A stretch of DNA of 64,000 bases, from the NCBI RefSeq assembly GCF_000620145.1, contig NZ_KK211081.1, positions 1 through 64,000 of the forward strand, read 5' to 3'. Below, piece after piece: positions 17,340 through 26,646 of the stretch. The number at the start of each line of letters is the position of its first letter. Within the stretch, counting starts at the first letter, position 1. The notes below the pieces were generated by a model. It was not told the DNA's origin, made no database searches, and worked only from the letters and a program-made list of their open reading frames with translations. The position numbers were made by a program, and so were the translations under genes. This stretch comes from Deefgea rivuli DSM 18356. Lineage in GTDB: Bacteria; Pseudomonadota; Gammaproteobacteria; Burkholderiales; Chitinibacteraceae.

Positions 17340-17786
17340 ATGACCCGCAGACAAAACGGCTTTACACTGATTGAAATGATGATCGTCGTCGCCATCATCG
17401 GAATCTTAGCGGCGATTGCGATCCCAAATTACCAAGATTACGTACGAAAAAGCCGCCGCACCGATGCGACGGTTACGATCAGTAAAATTCAGCAAGCACA
17501 GGAAAAATGGCGTGCGAATAATACGAGCTATACAGCTACTTTAAGTGATCTAGGCATCACAAGCAGTACAACTGAAAACGGCTATTACACCATCAGTATT
17601 GCGAAAGACGGCGCTTCTTCTTGCACTGGCACTCCAGATGGCACGACCTACTGTGTTAAAGCAGTTGCAGTAACAGGAAAATCTCAAACATCAGACAAAG
17701 CAGGAGCAACTAGCTGCTCCACACTTTATATGCATATCCTTAATGGCAATGCCACAGGCACTCCAGCCGCATGCTGGAGTAAATAA
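17340..17786 (+). CDS. Type IV pilin (PilE-like)
   Basis: A 148-residue class IVa prepilin. Leader MTRRQNG, prepilin peptidase site G7|FTLIE with Glu at +5, and a 24-residue hydrophobic spine helix ending [15 protein letters not shown]. The C-terminal cysteines (SSC..., YC, TSC, AACW) form the usual D-region. It heads a run of five pilin-like genes with almost no gaps. Because the other four look like minor pilins, this one may be a PilE-family minor pilin or a ComP-like DNA-binding pilin rather than the major subunit. A good AGGAGAG site precedes the ATG, and TATAAT at 17310-17315 may be the -10 box. Confidence 0.85.
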   Translation: MTRRQNGFTLIEMMIVVAIIGILAAIAIPNYQDYVRKSRRTDATVTISKIQQAQEKWRANNTSYTATLSDLGITSSTTENGYYTISIAKDGASSCTGTPDGTTYCVKAVAVTGKSQTSDKAGATSCSTLYMHILNGNATGTPAACWSK

Positions 17787-18362
17787 GTGCAACCCTCAAA
17801 AAAATCAGGCTTCACACTTATAGAGATGTTGGTAGCAATTGCAATTATTGGAATCGTACTAGCAATAGCGGCACCATCATTTTCACAACAAATTGCTTCG
17901 ATTAGAACGAAAAATGCCATCGAAAACATATCCGGCGATCTAGCAAACGCGAAATCAGAAGCAATAAGAATAAACAGAGTAATTTTCTTCCATAGTTATG
18001 TTGATGGAAATAACTGGTGCTATGGCTATGGAACATCAAATACCGCATTAGCAAATTGCAACTGCGACACAAGCACAAACAACTCCTGCAAACTTAAATT
18101 TGTTACCAGTTCAAATCACAAGAATATTGTTTTAAATACCTCAACAGCATTCGAAACTAGCCTAGGCTTTGAGCCCATCCGCGGACAACCTATAGATACT
18201 ACAGGTGCAGCGCTTGCAAAAAAAACGATGGTTATATCAAATACAAATGGAATTAAAGGCTACATTACCGTATCAGCAGTTGGTAAAATAAAAACGTGTA
18301 GCAGTTCAGTGTCAGGCGAGTCAATCAATGGTTTACCTAAAACATCAAGTTCTGAGTGCTAA
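17787..18362 (+). CDS. FimT/GspH-family minor pseudopilin
   Basis: A 191-residue prepilin starting with GTG directly after the previous stop codon, so translation is probably coupled. Leader MQPSKKSG|FTLIEML with the hydrophobic spine to about residue 30, then a GspH/FimT-type globular domain that includes NAIENISGDLANAKSEAIRI and GFEPIRGQP. FimT-like pilins prime pilus assembly and in some species bind DNA during transformation. From here to about 20980 the operon is AT-rich with many ATA and AGA codons, unlike gltS or the decarboxylase on either side. Confidence 0.85.
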   Translation: MQPSKKSGFTLIEMLVAIAIIGIVLAIAAPSFSQQIASIRTKNAIENISGDLANAKSEAIRINRVIFFHSYVDGNNWCYGYGTSNTALANCNCDTSTNNSCKLKFVTSSNHKNIVLNTSTAFETSLGFEPIRGQPIDTTGAALAKKTMVISNTNGIKGYITVSAVGKIKTCSSSVSGESINGLPKTSSSEC

Positions 18363-18366
18363 TGCC

Positions 18367-19017
18367 ATGAAAAAACAAATTGGTCTTTCATTAATCGAAA
18401 TTCTTGTCGCGCTGGCAATTGGAATGCTATTGCTTAGTGCAGTGCTAACTTTCTATGTCAATAACATATCAAGTATAAAATCTACACTACTGATGAACAC
18501 ACTAAGCAATGAAACTCAAACCGCAGTTAATTTAATAAACAAAGAAATTAAAAGAGCTAACTTCACTGCAGATAGTCTTTCAGCGCCACCTACAGCCATA
18601 ATTAAATTAGCATCTGGGGAAACAAACAAAGGCAATTGCATTATATTTAGTTACCATGACAAACCTTACACTATTTCTGGAACAGCCCCCGCATTAAGAG
18701 CATCAGGTTTTAGGCTAATAAACAACACCAATGACATTGGGATTATACAACTAAGAACTTCAAGTTCAGGTGCATGTACTGATACTCTAACAAGTTCGAA
18801 CTGGGAAGATCTAACTGACCCAAAAGTAGTTAATATAGACTCAACAACATTTGAATATGCAACATCTGGTACAGAAAAAAAATCGATTAATTTAATATAT
18901 TCAGCTAGCCTAACAAACCAAAAAGCAGAGACAAGCACTACAAAAAAAATCAAAATAAACCCAACAACGTTGAAGATTTTCGTTCCAAACATACAAACAG
19001 TTACTCTGGAAATTTAA
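18367..19017 (+). CDS. PilW-like minor pilin
   Basis: A 216-residue prepilin. Leader MKKQIG|LSLIEILVALAIGMLLL, with Glu at +5, followed by a long N-terminal helix (NTLSNETQTAVNLINKEIKRANF) and a beta-rich globular domain. The IGLSLIE start and the size match PilW/PilJ-type minor pilins of the priming complex. The ATG at 18367 follows the previous stop by four bases; a longer frame starting at 18328 would put residues before the leader, which pilins do not have. It runs straight into the next gene. Confidence 0.75.
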   Translation: MKKQIGLSLIEILVALAIGMLLLSAVLTFYVNNISSIKSTLLMNTLSNETQTAVNLINKEIKRANFTADSLSAPPTAIIKLASGETNKGNCIIFSYHDKPYTISGTAPALRASGFRLINNTNDIGIIQLRTSSSGACTDTLTSSNWEDLTDPKVVNIDSTTFEYATSGTEKKSINLIYSASLTNQKAETSTTKKIKINPTTLKIFVPNIQTVTLEI

Positions 19018-19018
19018 T

Positions 19019-20242
19019 ATGAAAACACTAAAAAAAGAATCAGGGATTGCAACACTGCTTGTAACGATAGTTTTAACACTCATTGTGACAATTACTCTTC
19101 TTTCACTAAACAAAACAACAATAACAGAAAATAGAAGCAACAATAATTACTACTATAAAAATATAGCAACAGAAAAAGCTCAAGCCGCAATATCAGCGTT
19201 CATAGCAGAATTGAGCGACGAAAAAATAATCAAAAGCTATTTAAACAATACGAACAAATTAAAAACAGAGTTTGATTGTTCAAACTCTACACCTGGAAAA
19301 CTAGACTGTATTGAAACGGAAAAAAATATCACACTAGATTCAAAATTTGCCATGCCGGTAGGTTCTACACTTCGAGCATCTCAATTACCCGATTTAGGGT
19401 TGGAAAAAGCAATTCGCATCTGGGCTATTTCATGCATGCCTGATGTCAATTGCGCAACCGCTACAACAGATGCAAAAACGCAAGTATTTCAAGATATTTA
19501 TTACCAATCAAGTGGTGGTGGGACAGGTGATTGGTTATCAGTAAATAAAAACCTCAACCGACCATGGGATGCCGCTGTTGAGGTCCGAGGACTACCCTTT
19601 GGTACTGAAGGTGGTATGGGTTACGGCAATAATAACAACACTTGCAAGCCTGGCACATGGAATTCTGGCTCTCAAACTTATACAGACTGCATATCTGACC
19701 CATTGAACACTGGGTATTTTATTCGCAATGCTGATGGAAGTGAAGGTGGCCGAAATACACCTCTTCAAAGAGGAGAAAAAACAGGAGATGAATATTTCGC
19801 GCAATATTTTGGTGAAACCAAAGCTGACTTTCAAAGCAACCCCGATTTAATGAGCAAAGTAATTTGGATTAATGGCGATGCTACGATGACAGCAACAGGG
19901 CAAATAATTGGCGGGGGTAATACATATACGCCAGGGTTAACTCAGATGATCGTCATAACGGGCAACCTTAATATGGGTCAGCCCTGGCCTGGTGGCACAT
20001 CAGTAACAACTGGTGCAAGTGCAGACCCGAACAATCCAGCCGCATTTTATTGGGGTTTACTGTATGTAGGCGGGAATGCCAATTTTGGGTGCAATTGTAA
20101 CTTAGGCGGTCGAATTGCTGTCGAAGGAGATATGAATGCTTATAGCAGTATTTCGATATTCCCGCCGAGTGATGGTAGCAACCCGCCTGAATTATTCAAA
20201 AAAATGAAAATAACAAACAAAACAGGCTGGAGAGATTTTTAA
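19019..20242 (+). CDS. PilX-like minor pilin with large C-terminal domain
   Basis: A 407-residue protein. The leader KKESG|IATLLVTIVLTLIVTITLLSLN is the Glu-lacking type of PilX/PilK proteins. Ordinary PilX proteins are around 150-200 residues, so this one carries an extra region of about 200. That region contains a Gly/Asn-rich part (GMGYGNNNN), two Cys pairs and, near the end, repeated strands of the type VITGNLNMG, LLYVGGNANFG and GRIAVEGDMN. These resemble a short beta-solenoid or polymer-forming fold (inference). GspK-like tip proteins are similarly enlarged. It overlaps the next start by one base. Confidence 0.7.
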   Translation: MKTLKKESGIATLLVTIVLTLIVTITLLSLNKTTITENRSNNNYYYKNIATEKAQAAISAFIAELSDEKIIKSYLNNTNKLKTEFDCSNSTPGKLDCIETEKNITLDSKFAMPVGSTLRASQLPDLGLEKAIRIWAISCMPDVNCATATTDAKTQVFQDIYYQSSGGGTGDWLSVNKNLNRPWDAAVEVRGLPFGTEGGMGYGNNNNTCKPGTWNSGSQTYTDCISDPLNTGYFIRNADGSEGGRNTPLQRGEKTGDEYFAQYFGETKADFQSNPDLMSKVIWINGDATMTATGQIIGGGNTYTPGLTQMIVITGNLNMGQPWPGGTSVTTGASADPNNPAAFYWGLLYVGGNANFGCNCNLGGRIAVEGDMNAYSSISIFPPSDGSNPPELFKKMKITNKTGWRDF

Positions 20243-20979
20243 TGAGAAAAAAACAAGGATTTAGCTTAATTGAAGTTTTAGTTTCTCTACTCATTCTAAT
20301 GATTGCAGCATTAACTATTACAAAATTTCAAGCTGATTTAATTAAAACGGGAGCTTATGCTAAGCAACGAGTGGAAGCCATATCATTTGCTCAAGATGCA
20401 ATTGATACGATGCGCCAAAAATCAGAAATATTAGTATGCGGGATGCCGACCGGTAATGAATTTGATAATATTACTACAGCCAATTGCAGCAGCACAAAAA
20501 CTGGTACACTTTCAAACTTAACCAGAACCTGCACTATTATCAATAAATGCAAAGCCGTTTCAAGTACCAATACCAATCCCACACCCAATCCATCTGATGG
20601 TCTTTGCCCAAATGGCATATCACATAAATTTTTAAATGTCAGGGTAGATTGGGATGACAATTCCGAAGTTACAATCTCTGGTGACGTAAAAAATGAATCA
20701 TATGTAAACCTACAAACTACTTTATCAGCATTACGCAAAATATTGCCGACACCAGTAACCTGCCCAACGGCAACTCCAGTACCAACGGCAACTCCAGTAG
20801 CGACAGCAACTCCAGCAATAACAGCGACGCCTGCACCAACAGCAGCACCTGCCTATCCAGCCTATGTGCCAGGAAAAGTCTATGTTGCGGGGGATAAAGC
20901 ATCAAAGGCTGGAGTGAATTACAGCGCCAAATGGTGGACTAACCAAGCTCCGCCAGGAGAAGCTTGGAAAGTAGATTAA
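20242..20979 (+). CDS. PilV-like minor pilin fused to a CBM5/12-like chitin-binding module
   Basis: A 245-residue protein. N-terminal prepilin part: MRKKQG|FSLIEVLVSLL, helix and Cys-containing globular domain to about residue 168, matching PilV-type pilins. Residues 170-204 are a Pro/Thr/Ala linker built from near-repeats of a six-residue PTATPV unit, encoded by 18 bp tandem repeats (20764-20853). Residues 205-245 form the chitin-binding type: AYVPGKVYVAGDKAS, Y-S-AKWWTNQAPP and a terminal W, the aromatic pattern of CBM5/12 modules of bacterial chitinases. The linker-plus-CBM design is typical of secreted chitinases and, as far as I know, unusual on a pilin. It would display a chitin adhesin at the pilus tip. 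An intrinsic terminator follows. Confidence 0.8.
   Translation: MRKKQGFSLIEVLVSLLILMIAALTITKFQADLIKTGAYAKQRVEAISFAQDAIDTMRQKSEILVCGMPTGNEFDNITTANCSSTKTGTLSNLTRTCTIINKCKAVSSTNTNPTPNPSDGLCPNGISHKFLNVRVDWDDNSEVTISGDVKNESYVNLQTTLSALRKILPTPVTCPTATPVPTATPVATATPAITATPAPTAAPAYPAYVPGKVYVAGDKASKAGVNYSAKWWTNQAPPGEAWKVD
20764..20853 (+). repeat. 18 bp tandem repeats encoding the PTATPV linker
   Basis: Five imperfect 18 bp units; the first two (CCAACGGCAACTCCAGTA) are identical. In-frame gain or loss of a unit would lengthen or shorten the linker between the pilin and the chitin-binding module. Confidence 0.8.
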
Positions 20980-21038
20980 TCGTTATTAATCTACTAGATT
21001 CGTTTTTCAATATATTTATCACAATTCTCGTTTAAACT

Positions 21039-21075
21039 ACGCCCCTGCCCCAGCATGGGGCGTTTTTATTTTTTG
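21039..21075 (+). terminator. Intrinsic terminator of the pilin operon
   Basis: Hairpin ACGCCCC-n10-GGGGCGT then a T-rich tract, ending 13 bases before the decarboxylase start. The decarboxylase therefore needs its own promoter overlapping this region, or lives on read-through. Confidence 0.8.
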
Positions 21076-21087
21076 CGAAGGAACACC

Positions 21088-23352
21088 ATGCGCTTTTACT
21101 TCCCTCTCGTCATCATCGACGAAGATTTCCGCACCGAGAACACCAGTGGTTCCGGTATTCGTGAACTGGCTGCGGCGATTGAGGCCGAGGGCATGGATGT
21201 CGTCGGCTACACCAGCTATGGCGACCTCACTTCTTTCGCACAGCAACAAAGCCGCGCCTCGGGTTTTATCTTGTCGATCGACGACGAAGAATTTGGCGGT
21301 GGCTCACAAGAAGAAACGCACGAAGCGCTAACTAGCTTGCGCGATTTCGTGGCCGAAATTCGTCGCCGCAACCCAGATATTCCTATCTATATCTACGGTG
21401 AAACGCGCACTGCGCGCCACATCCCAAACGATATTCTGCGCGAACTGCATGGCTTTATTCATATGCATGAAGACACGCCCGAATTCGTGGCGCGGCATAT
21501 TATTCGTGAAGCAAAATCCTACCTCGATACGCTTGCGCCGCCGTTTTTCCGCGCGCTGACGCATTACGCCAATGATGGTTCTTACTCTTGGCATTGCCCA
21601 GGTCATTCAGGTGGCGTGGCGTTTTTGAAATCACCCGTCGGGCAAATGTTCCACCAATTTTTTGGTGAAAACATGCTGCGTGCCGACGTGTGTAATGCGG
21701 TGGAAGAACTCGGCCAATTGCTCGACCATACCGGCCCGATTGCGGCGTCTGAGCGCAATGCGGCGCGGATTTTTAATGCGGATCATCTGTTTTTCGTTAC
21801 CAACGGCACGTCAACGTCGAACAAAATTGTTTGGCATTCAACCGTTGCGCCAGGTGACGTTGTGGTGGTGGATCGCAATTGCCATAAATCGATTCTGCAT
21901 TCGATCATGATGATGGGCGCCGTGCCGGTATTTTTGATGCCAACGCGCAATCATTACGGCATTATCGGCCCGATTCCTAAGAGCGAATTTACGCCAGAAA
22001 ACATCCGTAAAAAGATGATGGATAATCCGTTTGCGCGCGAAAAATTACTCGAAAATCCAAACTTCAAACCGCGTATTTTGACGATTACGCAATCGACTTA
22101 CGACGGCATTATGTACAACGTTGAAGACATCAAAGGCATGCTCGACGGCGAAATCGATACGCTGCATTTTGATGAAGCTTGGTTGCCGCACGCGGCCTTC
22201 CATGAGTTTTATGGTGACTATCACGCGATTGGCGAAGACCGCCCACGCTGTAAAGAATCAATGGTGTTCTCAACACAATCAACGCATAAATTGCTCGCAG
22301 GTTTAAGCCAAGCCTCGCAAATTCTGGTGCAAGACCCAGAAAATCGTAAATTAGATCGTGATCTATTTAACGAAGCGTATTTGATGCACACCTCCACCAG
22401 CCCGCAATATTCAATTATTGCATCTTGCGATGTGGCAGCAGCGATGATGGAAGCGCCGGGCGGCACGGCGCTGGTTGAAGAATCGCTAATGGAAGCGCTC
22501 GATTTCCGCCGCGCGATGCGCAAAGTGGATGAAGAATACGGCGAAGACTGGTGGTTCTCGGTGTGGGGTCCAGATGATTTGACCGATGAAGGCCTCGATC
22601 ATCGCGACGCTTGGATGCTCAAAGCAGGTGACAATTGGCACGGTTTTGGCGATATTGCCGACGGCTTTAATATGCTCGATCCGATCAAAGCCACCATCCT
22701 GACCCCAGGTTTGGATTTGAATGGTGATTTCGATGCACAAGGCATTCCAGCGAGCATTGTAACGAAGTATCTTGCCGAACACGGCGTCGTTGTTGAGAAG
22801 TGCGGGCTATACTCCTTCTTTATTATGTTTACCATCGGCATTACCAAAGGCCGCTGGAACACGCTGCTGGCGGCTTTGCAGCAGTTTAAAGATGAATACG
22901 ACAAAAATGCGCCACTATGGCGTGTATTGCCAGACTTTATTGCCAAGTTTCCGCAATACGAACGTCTCGGCTTGCGCGATCTCTGCCAACAAATTCACGG
23001 TATTTACAAAGAACACGGCGTTGCTCGCCTGACCACTGAGATGTATTTGTCAGATATGGTGCCAGCGATGAAGCCAGCCAAAGCTTTTGCTAAAATGGCG
23101 CATAAAGAGCTAGATCGCGTGCCTGTTGATGAACTCGAAGGCCGCGTGACAGCGGTGATGCTCACGCCTTATCCGCCCGGCATTCCACTACTGATTCCGG
23201 GCGAAGTCTTCAACAAGACGATTGTGGATTACCTGAAATTTGCTCGCGATTTCAATCAAAAATTCCCGGGCTTTGAAACCTATATTCACGGCTTAGTCGC
23301 CGTGACTGAAGGCGGACAAACCAACTACTTTATGGATTGCGTACGCACTTAA
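21088..23352 (+). CDS. Lysine/arginine/ornithine decarboxylase, fold type I
   Basis: A 754-residue PLP enzyme with three parts: an N-terminal response-regulator-like wing domain (1-130), the aminotransferase-fold core, and the C-terminal domain. The PLP lysine is K401 in STQSTHKLLAG. CPGHSGGVAFLKSPVG, TNGTSTSNKIV and DRNCHKSILH are the family motifs. Similarity looks closer to CadA/LdcC lysine decarboxylases (MHTSTSPQY, LDPIKATILTPGLD) than to AdiA, but the substrate cannot be fixed. Such enzymes make cadaverine, agmatine or putrescine and consume protons in acid stress. No antiporter gene is next to it. Start chosen at ATG 21088 with AAGGA upstream. Confidence 0.88.
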   Translation: MRFYFPLVIIDEDFRTENTSGSGIRELAAAIEAEGMDVVGYTSYGDLTSFAQQQSRASGFILSIDDEEFGGGSQEETHEALTSLRDFVAEIRRRNPDIPIYIYGETRTARHIPNDILRELHGFIHMHEDTPEFVARHIIREAKSYLDTLAPPFFRALTHYANDGSYSWHCPGHSGGVAFLKSPVGQMFHQFFGENMLRADVCNAVEELGQLLDHTGPIAASERNAARIFNADHLFFVTNGTSTSNKIVWHSTVAPGDVVVVDRNCHKSILHSIMMMGAVPVFLMPTRNHYGIIGPIPKSEFTPENIRKKMMDNPFAREKLLENPNFKPRILTITQSTYDGIMYNVEDIKGMLDGEIDTLHFDEAWLPHAAFHEFYGDYHAIGEDRPRCKESMVFSTQSTHKLLAGLSQASQILVQDPENRKLDRDLFNEAYLMHTSTSPQYSIIASCDVAAAMMEAPGGTALVEESLMEALDFRRAMRKVDEEYGEDWWFSVWGPDDLTDEGLDHRDAWMLKAGDNWHGFGDIADGFNMLDPIKATILTPGLDLNGDFDAQGIPASIVTKYLAEHGVVVEKCGLYSFFIMFTIGITKGRWNTLLAALQQFKDEYDKNAPLWRVLPDFIAKFPQYERLGLRDLCQQIHGIYKEHGVARLTTEMYLSDMVPAMKPAKAFAKMAHKELDRVPVDELEGRVTAVMLTPYPPGIPLLIPGEVFNKTIVDYLKFARDFNQKFPGFETYIHGLVAVTEGGQTNYFMDCVRT

Positions 23353-23373
23353 CAGCGCAGCGAACCGCCAATC

Positions 23374-23402
23374 AACCGCCAGACTATCTGGCGGTTTTTT
23401 TA
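23374..23402 (+). terminator. Intrinsic terminator of the decarboxylase
   Basis: Hairpin AACCGCCAG-n5-CTGGCGGTT followed by T. Confidence 0.9.
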
Positions 23403-23455
23403 TGCGCTCTAGCCTTGCTCACTGCGCCACCTATTTGGTGAGTATTACCAACCCA

Positions 23456-23486
23456 CTTGAAGAATGCCCTCACTGCAGCCATGTAA
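23456..23486 (+). promoter_or_regulatory. Sigma32-like heat-shock promoter of clpB
   Basis: CTTGAAG, 13 bp spacer, then CAGCCATGTA, close to the sigma32 pattern CTTGAAA-n12/14-CCCCATnTA, about 110 bp before the clpB start. clpB is a classic sigma32 target, so position and gene identity agree. Confidence 0.55.
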
Positions 23487-23593
23487 CTGTTAAATCAATC
23501 GCTCCGATGACAGTCAGCCTCGATATGCTGTAAAGAAATTTGGCTGCAATGCAATTTGCTATTGTCAAACGAGCCTCAATTTGGAGATAGAAA

Positions 23594-26170
23594 ATGCGTT
23601 TTGATAAATTAACTACCAAATTTCAACAAGCCTTGGCTGATGCACAAAGCATCGCCAATGTGAACGACAACGCCTATATCGAGCCGCAACATTTATTGCT
23701 GGCACTATTGAATGACGCAGATTCTGGCAGCGCTGCGCTGCTCGCTCGTGCTGGCGTGAATGTGCAACCGCTGCGCGCGGCACTGGATGGCGCATTAGCG
23801 CGGATTGCGAAAATTTCTGGCTCTGATGCCGACATTACTGTAGGCAAAGAACTAGCACGTTTGCTAAATGCGACCGACAAAGCCGCAATGCAACGTGGCG
23901 ATCAGTTTATTTCTAGCGATCTATTCCTGCTGGCGCTATGCGACGACAAAGGCGAAACCGGCCGCTTGCTCAAAGAGCATGGCGGCAATAAAACCGCAAT
24001 TCAAGCCGCTGTTGACGCGGTTCGCGGAGGCAATAATGTGGATAATCCAGAAGCCGACGGCCAGCGCGAAGCTTTAAATAAATATTGCATGGATCTGACC
24101 GAGCGCGCTCGACAAGGCAAGCTTGACCCCGTGATTGGCCGCGACGATGAAATCCGCCGCGCAATCCAAGTTTTGCAACGCCGTACTAAAAACAACCCCG
24201 TGCTGATTGGTGAACCGGGCGTAGGTAAAACCGCGATTGTCGAAGGTTTAGCGCAGCGAATTATCAATGGCGAAGTACCAGAATCACTGAAAGGTAAGCG
24301 GGTATTGACCTTAGACCTAGCCTCACTGCTGGCTGGCGCTAAATACCGTGGTGATTTTGAAGAACGACTTAAAGCAGTACTCAGCGAACTGGAAAAAGAA
24401 GCGGGTCAAGTCATCGTGTTTATTGATGAGCTGCATACACTGGTCGGCGCGGGCAAAACCGAAGGCGCGATGGACGCCGGCAATATGCTTAAACCGGCGC
24501 TGGCGCGCGGCGAATTGCATTGCATCGGCGCCACCACGCTGGATGAATACCGCAAATACATCGAAAAAGACGCAGCCCTTGAGCGACGCTTCCAAAAGGT
24601 CTTGGTCGGCGAGCCAAGCGTTGAAGCGACAATTGCGATTTTGCGCGGCTTGCAAGAAAAGTACGAAATCCATCACGGTGTAGAAATCACCGATCCGGCG
24701 ATTGTAGCGGCGGCAGAACTCTCGCATCGCTATATCACCGACCGATTCTTGCCAGATAAAGCCATCGACTTAATCGATGAAGCGGCGGCAAAAATCAAAA
24801 TGGAAATCGATTCCAAGCCAGAAGTGATGGATAAGCTTGATCGCCGCATTATCCAGCTCAAAATCGAGCGCGAAGCGGTGAAACGCGAGAAAGACGACGC
24901 GAGTAAAAAACGCCTCGCCTTGATCGAAGCTGAAATCGAGCAGCTGGGTAAAGAATATTCAGATTTGGATGAAATTTGGAAAGCCGAAAAAGCCAGCGTG
25001 CTCGGTAGCCAAGCGATACGAGAAGAAATCGAGCAAGTTAAAATGGCGATGGATAACGCACGCCGTGCCGGTGATTGGGACAAAGCGTCCGAATTGCAAT
25101 ACGGTCAGTTGCCACAACTCGAAGCCAAACTTCATGCGGCTGAAGCGAAAGAAAGTACTGGCGGCGCAAATAAATTGCTGCGCACGCAAGTCGGCGCCGA
25201 AGAGATCGCCGAAGTGGTGAGCCGTGCAACGGGCATTCCTATCAGTAAAATGCTGCAAGGCGAACGCGAAAAATTGCTGCATATGGAAGACGTTTTGCAC
25301 GAACGCGTGGTGGGCCAAGCCGAAGCTGTGCGTTTGGTTTCCGATGCAATTCGCCGCTCGCGCGCCGGATTAGGCGACCCGAATCGGCCTTATGGCTCCT
25401 TCCTGTTCTTAGGGCCAACTGGCGTCGGTAAAACCGAGCTGTGCAAAACACTGGCGAACTATTTATTCGACTCAGAAGAGCATTTGATTCGCGTCGATAT
25501 GAGCGAGTTTATGGAGAAGCATTCCGTAGCGCGCTTGATCGGTGCGCCGCCAGGATACGTTGGTTATGAAGAAGGCGGTTATTTGACCGAGCTGATTCGC
25601 CGAAAACCGTATAGCGTGATTTTGCTCGACGAGATCGAAAAAGCGCATCCAGATGTATTTAATGTGCTGCTACAAGTGCTGGACGATGGCCGCCTGACTG
25701 ACGGTCAAGGTCGCACCGTGGACTTTAAAAACACAGTGGTGATTATGACGTCGAATCTAGGTAGCGATGAGATTCAACGCTTGGCCGGAGCCGATTATCA
25801 AGTGATTAAATCGGCGGTAATGACCGAAGTGAAGAGTCATTTCCGGCCAGAGTTTATCAACCGGATCGACGAAGTTGTCGTGTTCCACGGCCTAGGCCAA
25901 GCGCAAATTCGGCATATTGCGCGGATTCAGTTGGATAAACTCACTAGCCGTTTGGCGCAAATGGATATAGGCTTGCAAGTGTCCGATGCGGCGCTCGATT
26001 TAATTGCGGAAGCGGGGTTTGATCCAGTTTACGGCGCAAGGCCGCTGAAACGCGCGATCCAAAGCGAACTGGAAAACGTGTTGGCAAAACGTCTCTTGGC
26101 GGGCGAATTTGCTGCCAAAGACACGATTCAAGTCGATGTGAAAGACGGCGTGATGGTGTTTAGCCATTAA
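23594..26170 (+). CDS. clpB: ATP-dependent chaperone ClpB
   Basis: An 858-residue disaggregase of the Hsp100 family that works with DnaK to rescue aggregated proteins. Domain order: Clp N domain (1-145), NBD1 with Walker A GEPGVGKT at 206-213, the coiled-coil M domain (about 400-520, rich in Glu/Lys/Arg heptads), NBD2 with Walker A GPTGVGKT at 607-614, and the C-terminal D2-small domain. Length and all motifs are standard. A sigma32-like promoter lies upstream and a copy of repeat family 2 directly follows the stop. Confidence 0.97.
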   Translation: MRFDKLTTKFQQALADAQSIANVNDNAYIEPQHLLLALLNDADSGSAALLARAGVNVQPLRAALDGALARIAKISGSDADITVGKELARLLNATDKAAMQRGDQFISSDLFLLALCDDKGETGRLLKEHGGNKTAIQAAVDAVRGGNNVDNPEADGQREALNKYCMDLTERARQGKLDPVIGRDDEIRRAIQVLQRRTKNNPVLIGEPGVGKTAIVEGLAQRIINGEVPESLKGKRVLTLDLASLLAGAKYRGDFEERLKAVLSELEKEAGQVIVFIDELHTLVGAGKTEGAMDAGNMLKPALARGELHCIGATTLDEYRKYIEKDAALERRFQKVLVGEPSVEATIAILRGLQEKYEIHHGVEITDPAIVAAAELSHRYITDRFLPDKAIDLIDEAAAKIKMEIDSKPEVMDKLDRRIIQLKIEREAVKREKDDASKKRLALIEAEIEQLGKEYSDLDEIWKAEKASVLGSQAIREEIEQVKMAMDNARRAGDWDKASELQYGQLPQLEAKLHAAEAKESTGGANKLLRTQVGAEEIAEVVSRATGIPISKMLQGEREKLLHMEDVLHERVVGQAEAVRLVSDAIRRSRAGLGDPNRPYGSFLFLGPTGVGKTELCKTLANYLFDSEEHLIRVDMSEFMEKHSVARLIGAPPGYVGYEEGGYLTELIRRKPYSVILLDEIEKAHPDVFNVLLQVLDDGRLTDGQGRTVDFKNTVVIMTSNLGSDEIQRLAGADYQVIKSAVMTEVKSHFRPEFINRIDEVVVFHGLGQAQIRHIARIQLDKLTSRLAQMDIGLQVSDAALDLIAEAGFDPVYGARPLKRAIQSELENVLAKRLLAGEFAAKDTIQVDVKDGVMVFSH

Positions 26171-26173
26171 GCC

Positions 26174-26275
26174 AAGTAGATAAGCAAAAGTTTTCTTGCA
26201 TCGTTGTCTCGCCTTGTCGTACTCATTGTACTGTCTGCGGCGTCGGCGCCTTGCCATAAAACTTTTGCACTTATC
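26174..26275 (+). repeat. Dispersed repeat family 2, copy 2
   Basis: The best-preserved member. The ends GATAAGCAAAAGTTTT and AAAACTTTTGCACTTATC are inverted complements, and a GTACTCATTGTAC stem sits in the centre. Confidence 0.8.
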
Positions 26276-26294
26276 AGATGTAAGTAGCAAAATA

Positions 26295-26322
26295 AAATAC
26301 GGCGCATTTGCGCCGTATTTTT
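26295..26322 (+). terminator. Intrinsic terminator after clpB
   Basis: Hairpin AAATACGGCGCA-TT-TGCGCCGTATTT plus T run. It is symmetrical enough to serve the convergent YjfB-like gene as well. Confidence 0.8.
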
Positions 26323-26373
26323 ATGTATATCGCTGCAAGCCTTTACCAATAATTATTACAGCTCAATACCTAC

Positions 26374-26556
26374 CTATGCTTTGACATCCACATTCTGCCC
26401 CAAATTAGGCGGATTCACTGTGGCAGCTTGTGGCAGCGCAGCCAATAAACTCAATACGCCTTGCGCCTGAATATCCATGCTTTTACGCAACATCACCAGC
26501 GGTACGGGGTTATTCGCCGAGGCACTGCTCGCCGCATTCACCATGCTATCGCTCAT
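26374..26556 (-). CDS. YjfB-like putative motility protein
   Basis: A 60-residue protein starting MSDSMVNAASS. The C-terminal half (SMDIQAQGVLSLLAALPQ, then a short Pro-rich part and LGQNVDVKA) matches the small YjfB family, named for a Bacillus protein described as a putative motility protein. The ATG at 26556 is preferred because AAGGGGAT precedes it at good spacing; the in-frame ATG 15 bases upstream is part of that site. It is convergent with clpB and divergent from dnaE. Function unknown. Confidence 0.65.
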   Translation of the reverse strand: MSDSMVNAASSASANNPVPLVMLRKSMDIQAQGVLSLLAALPQAATVNPPNLGQNVDVKA

Positions 26557-26646
26557 TTTGATCCCCTTCATTGTGTTACCGCTTAATTATCGGCCTTTTT
26601 TCTACAAAATGAAGGGCGAGCGATTGAGTAATGATAAAATGCATCA

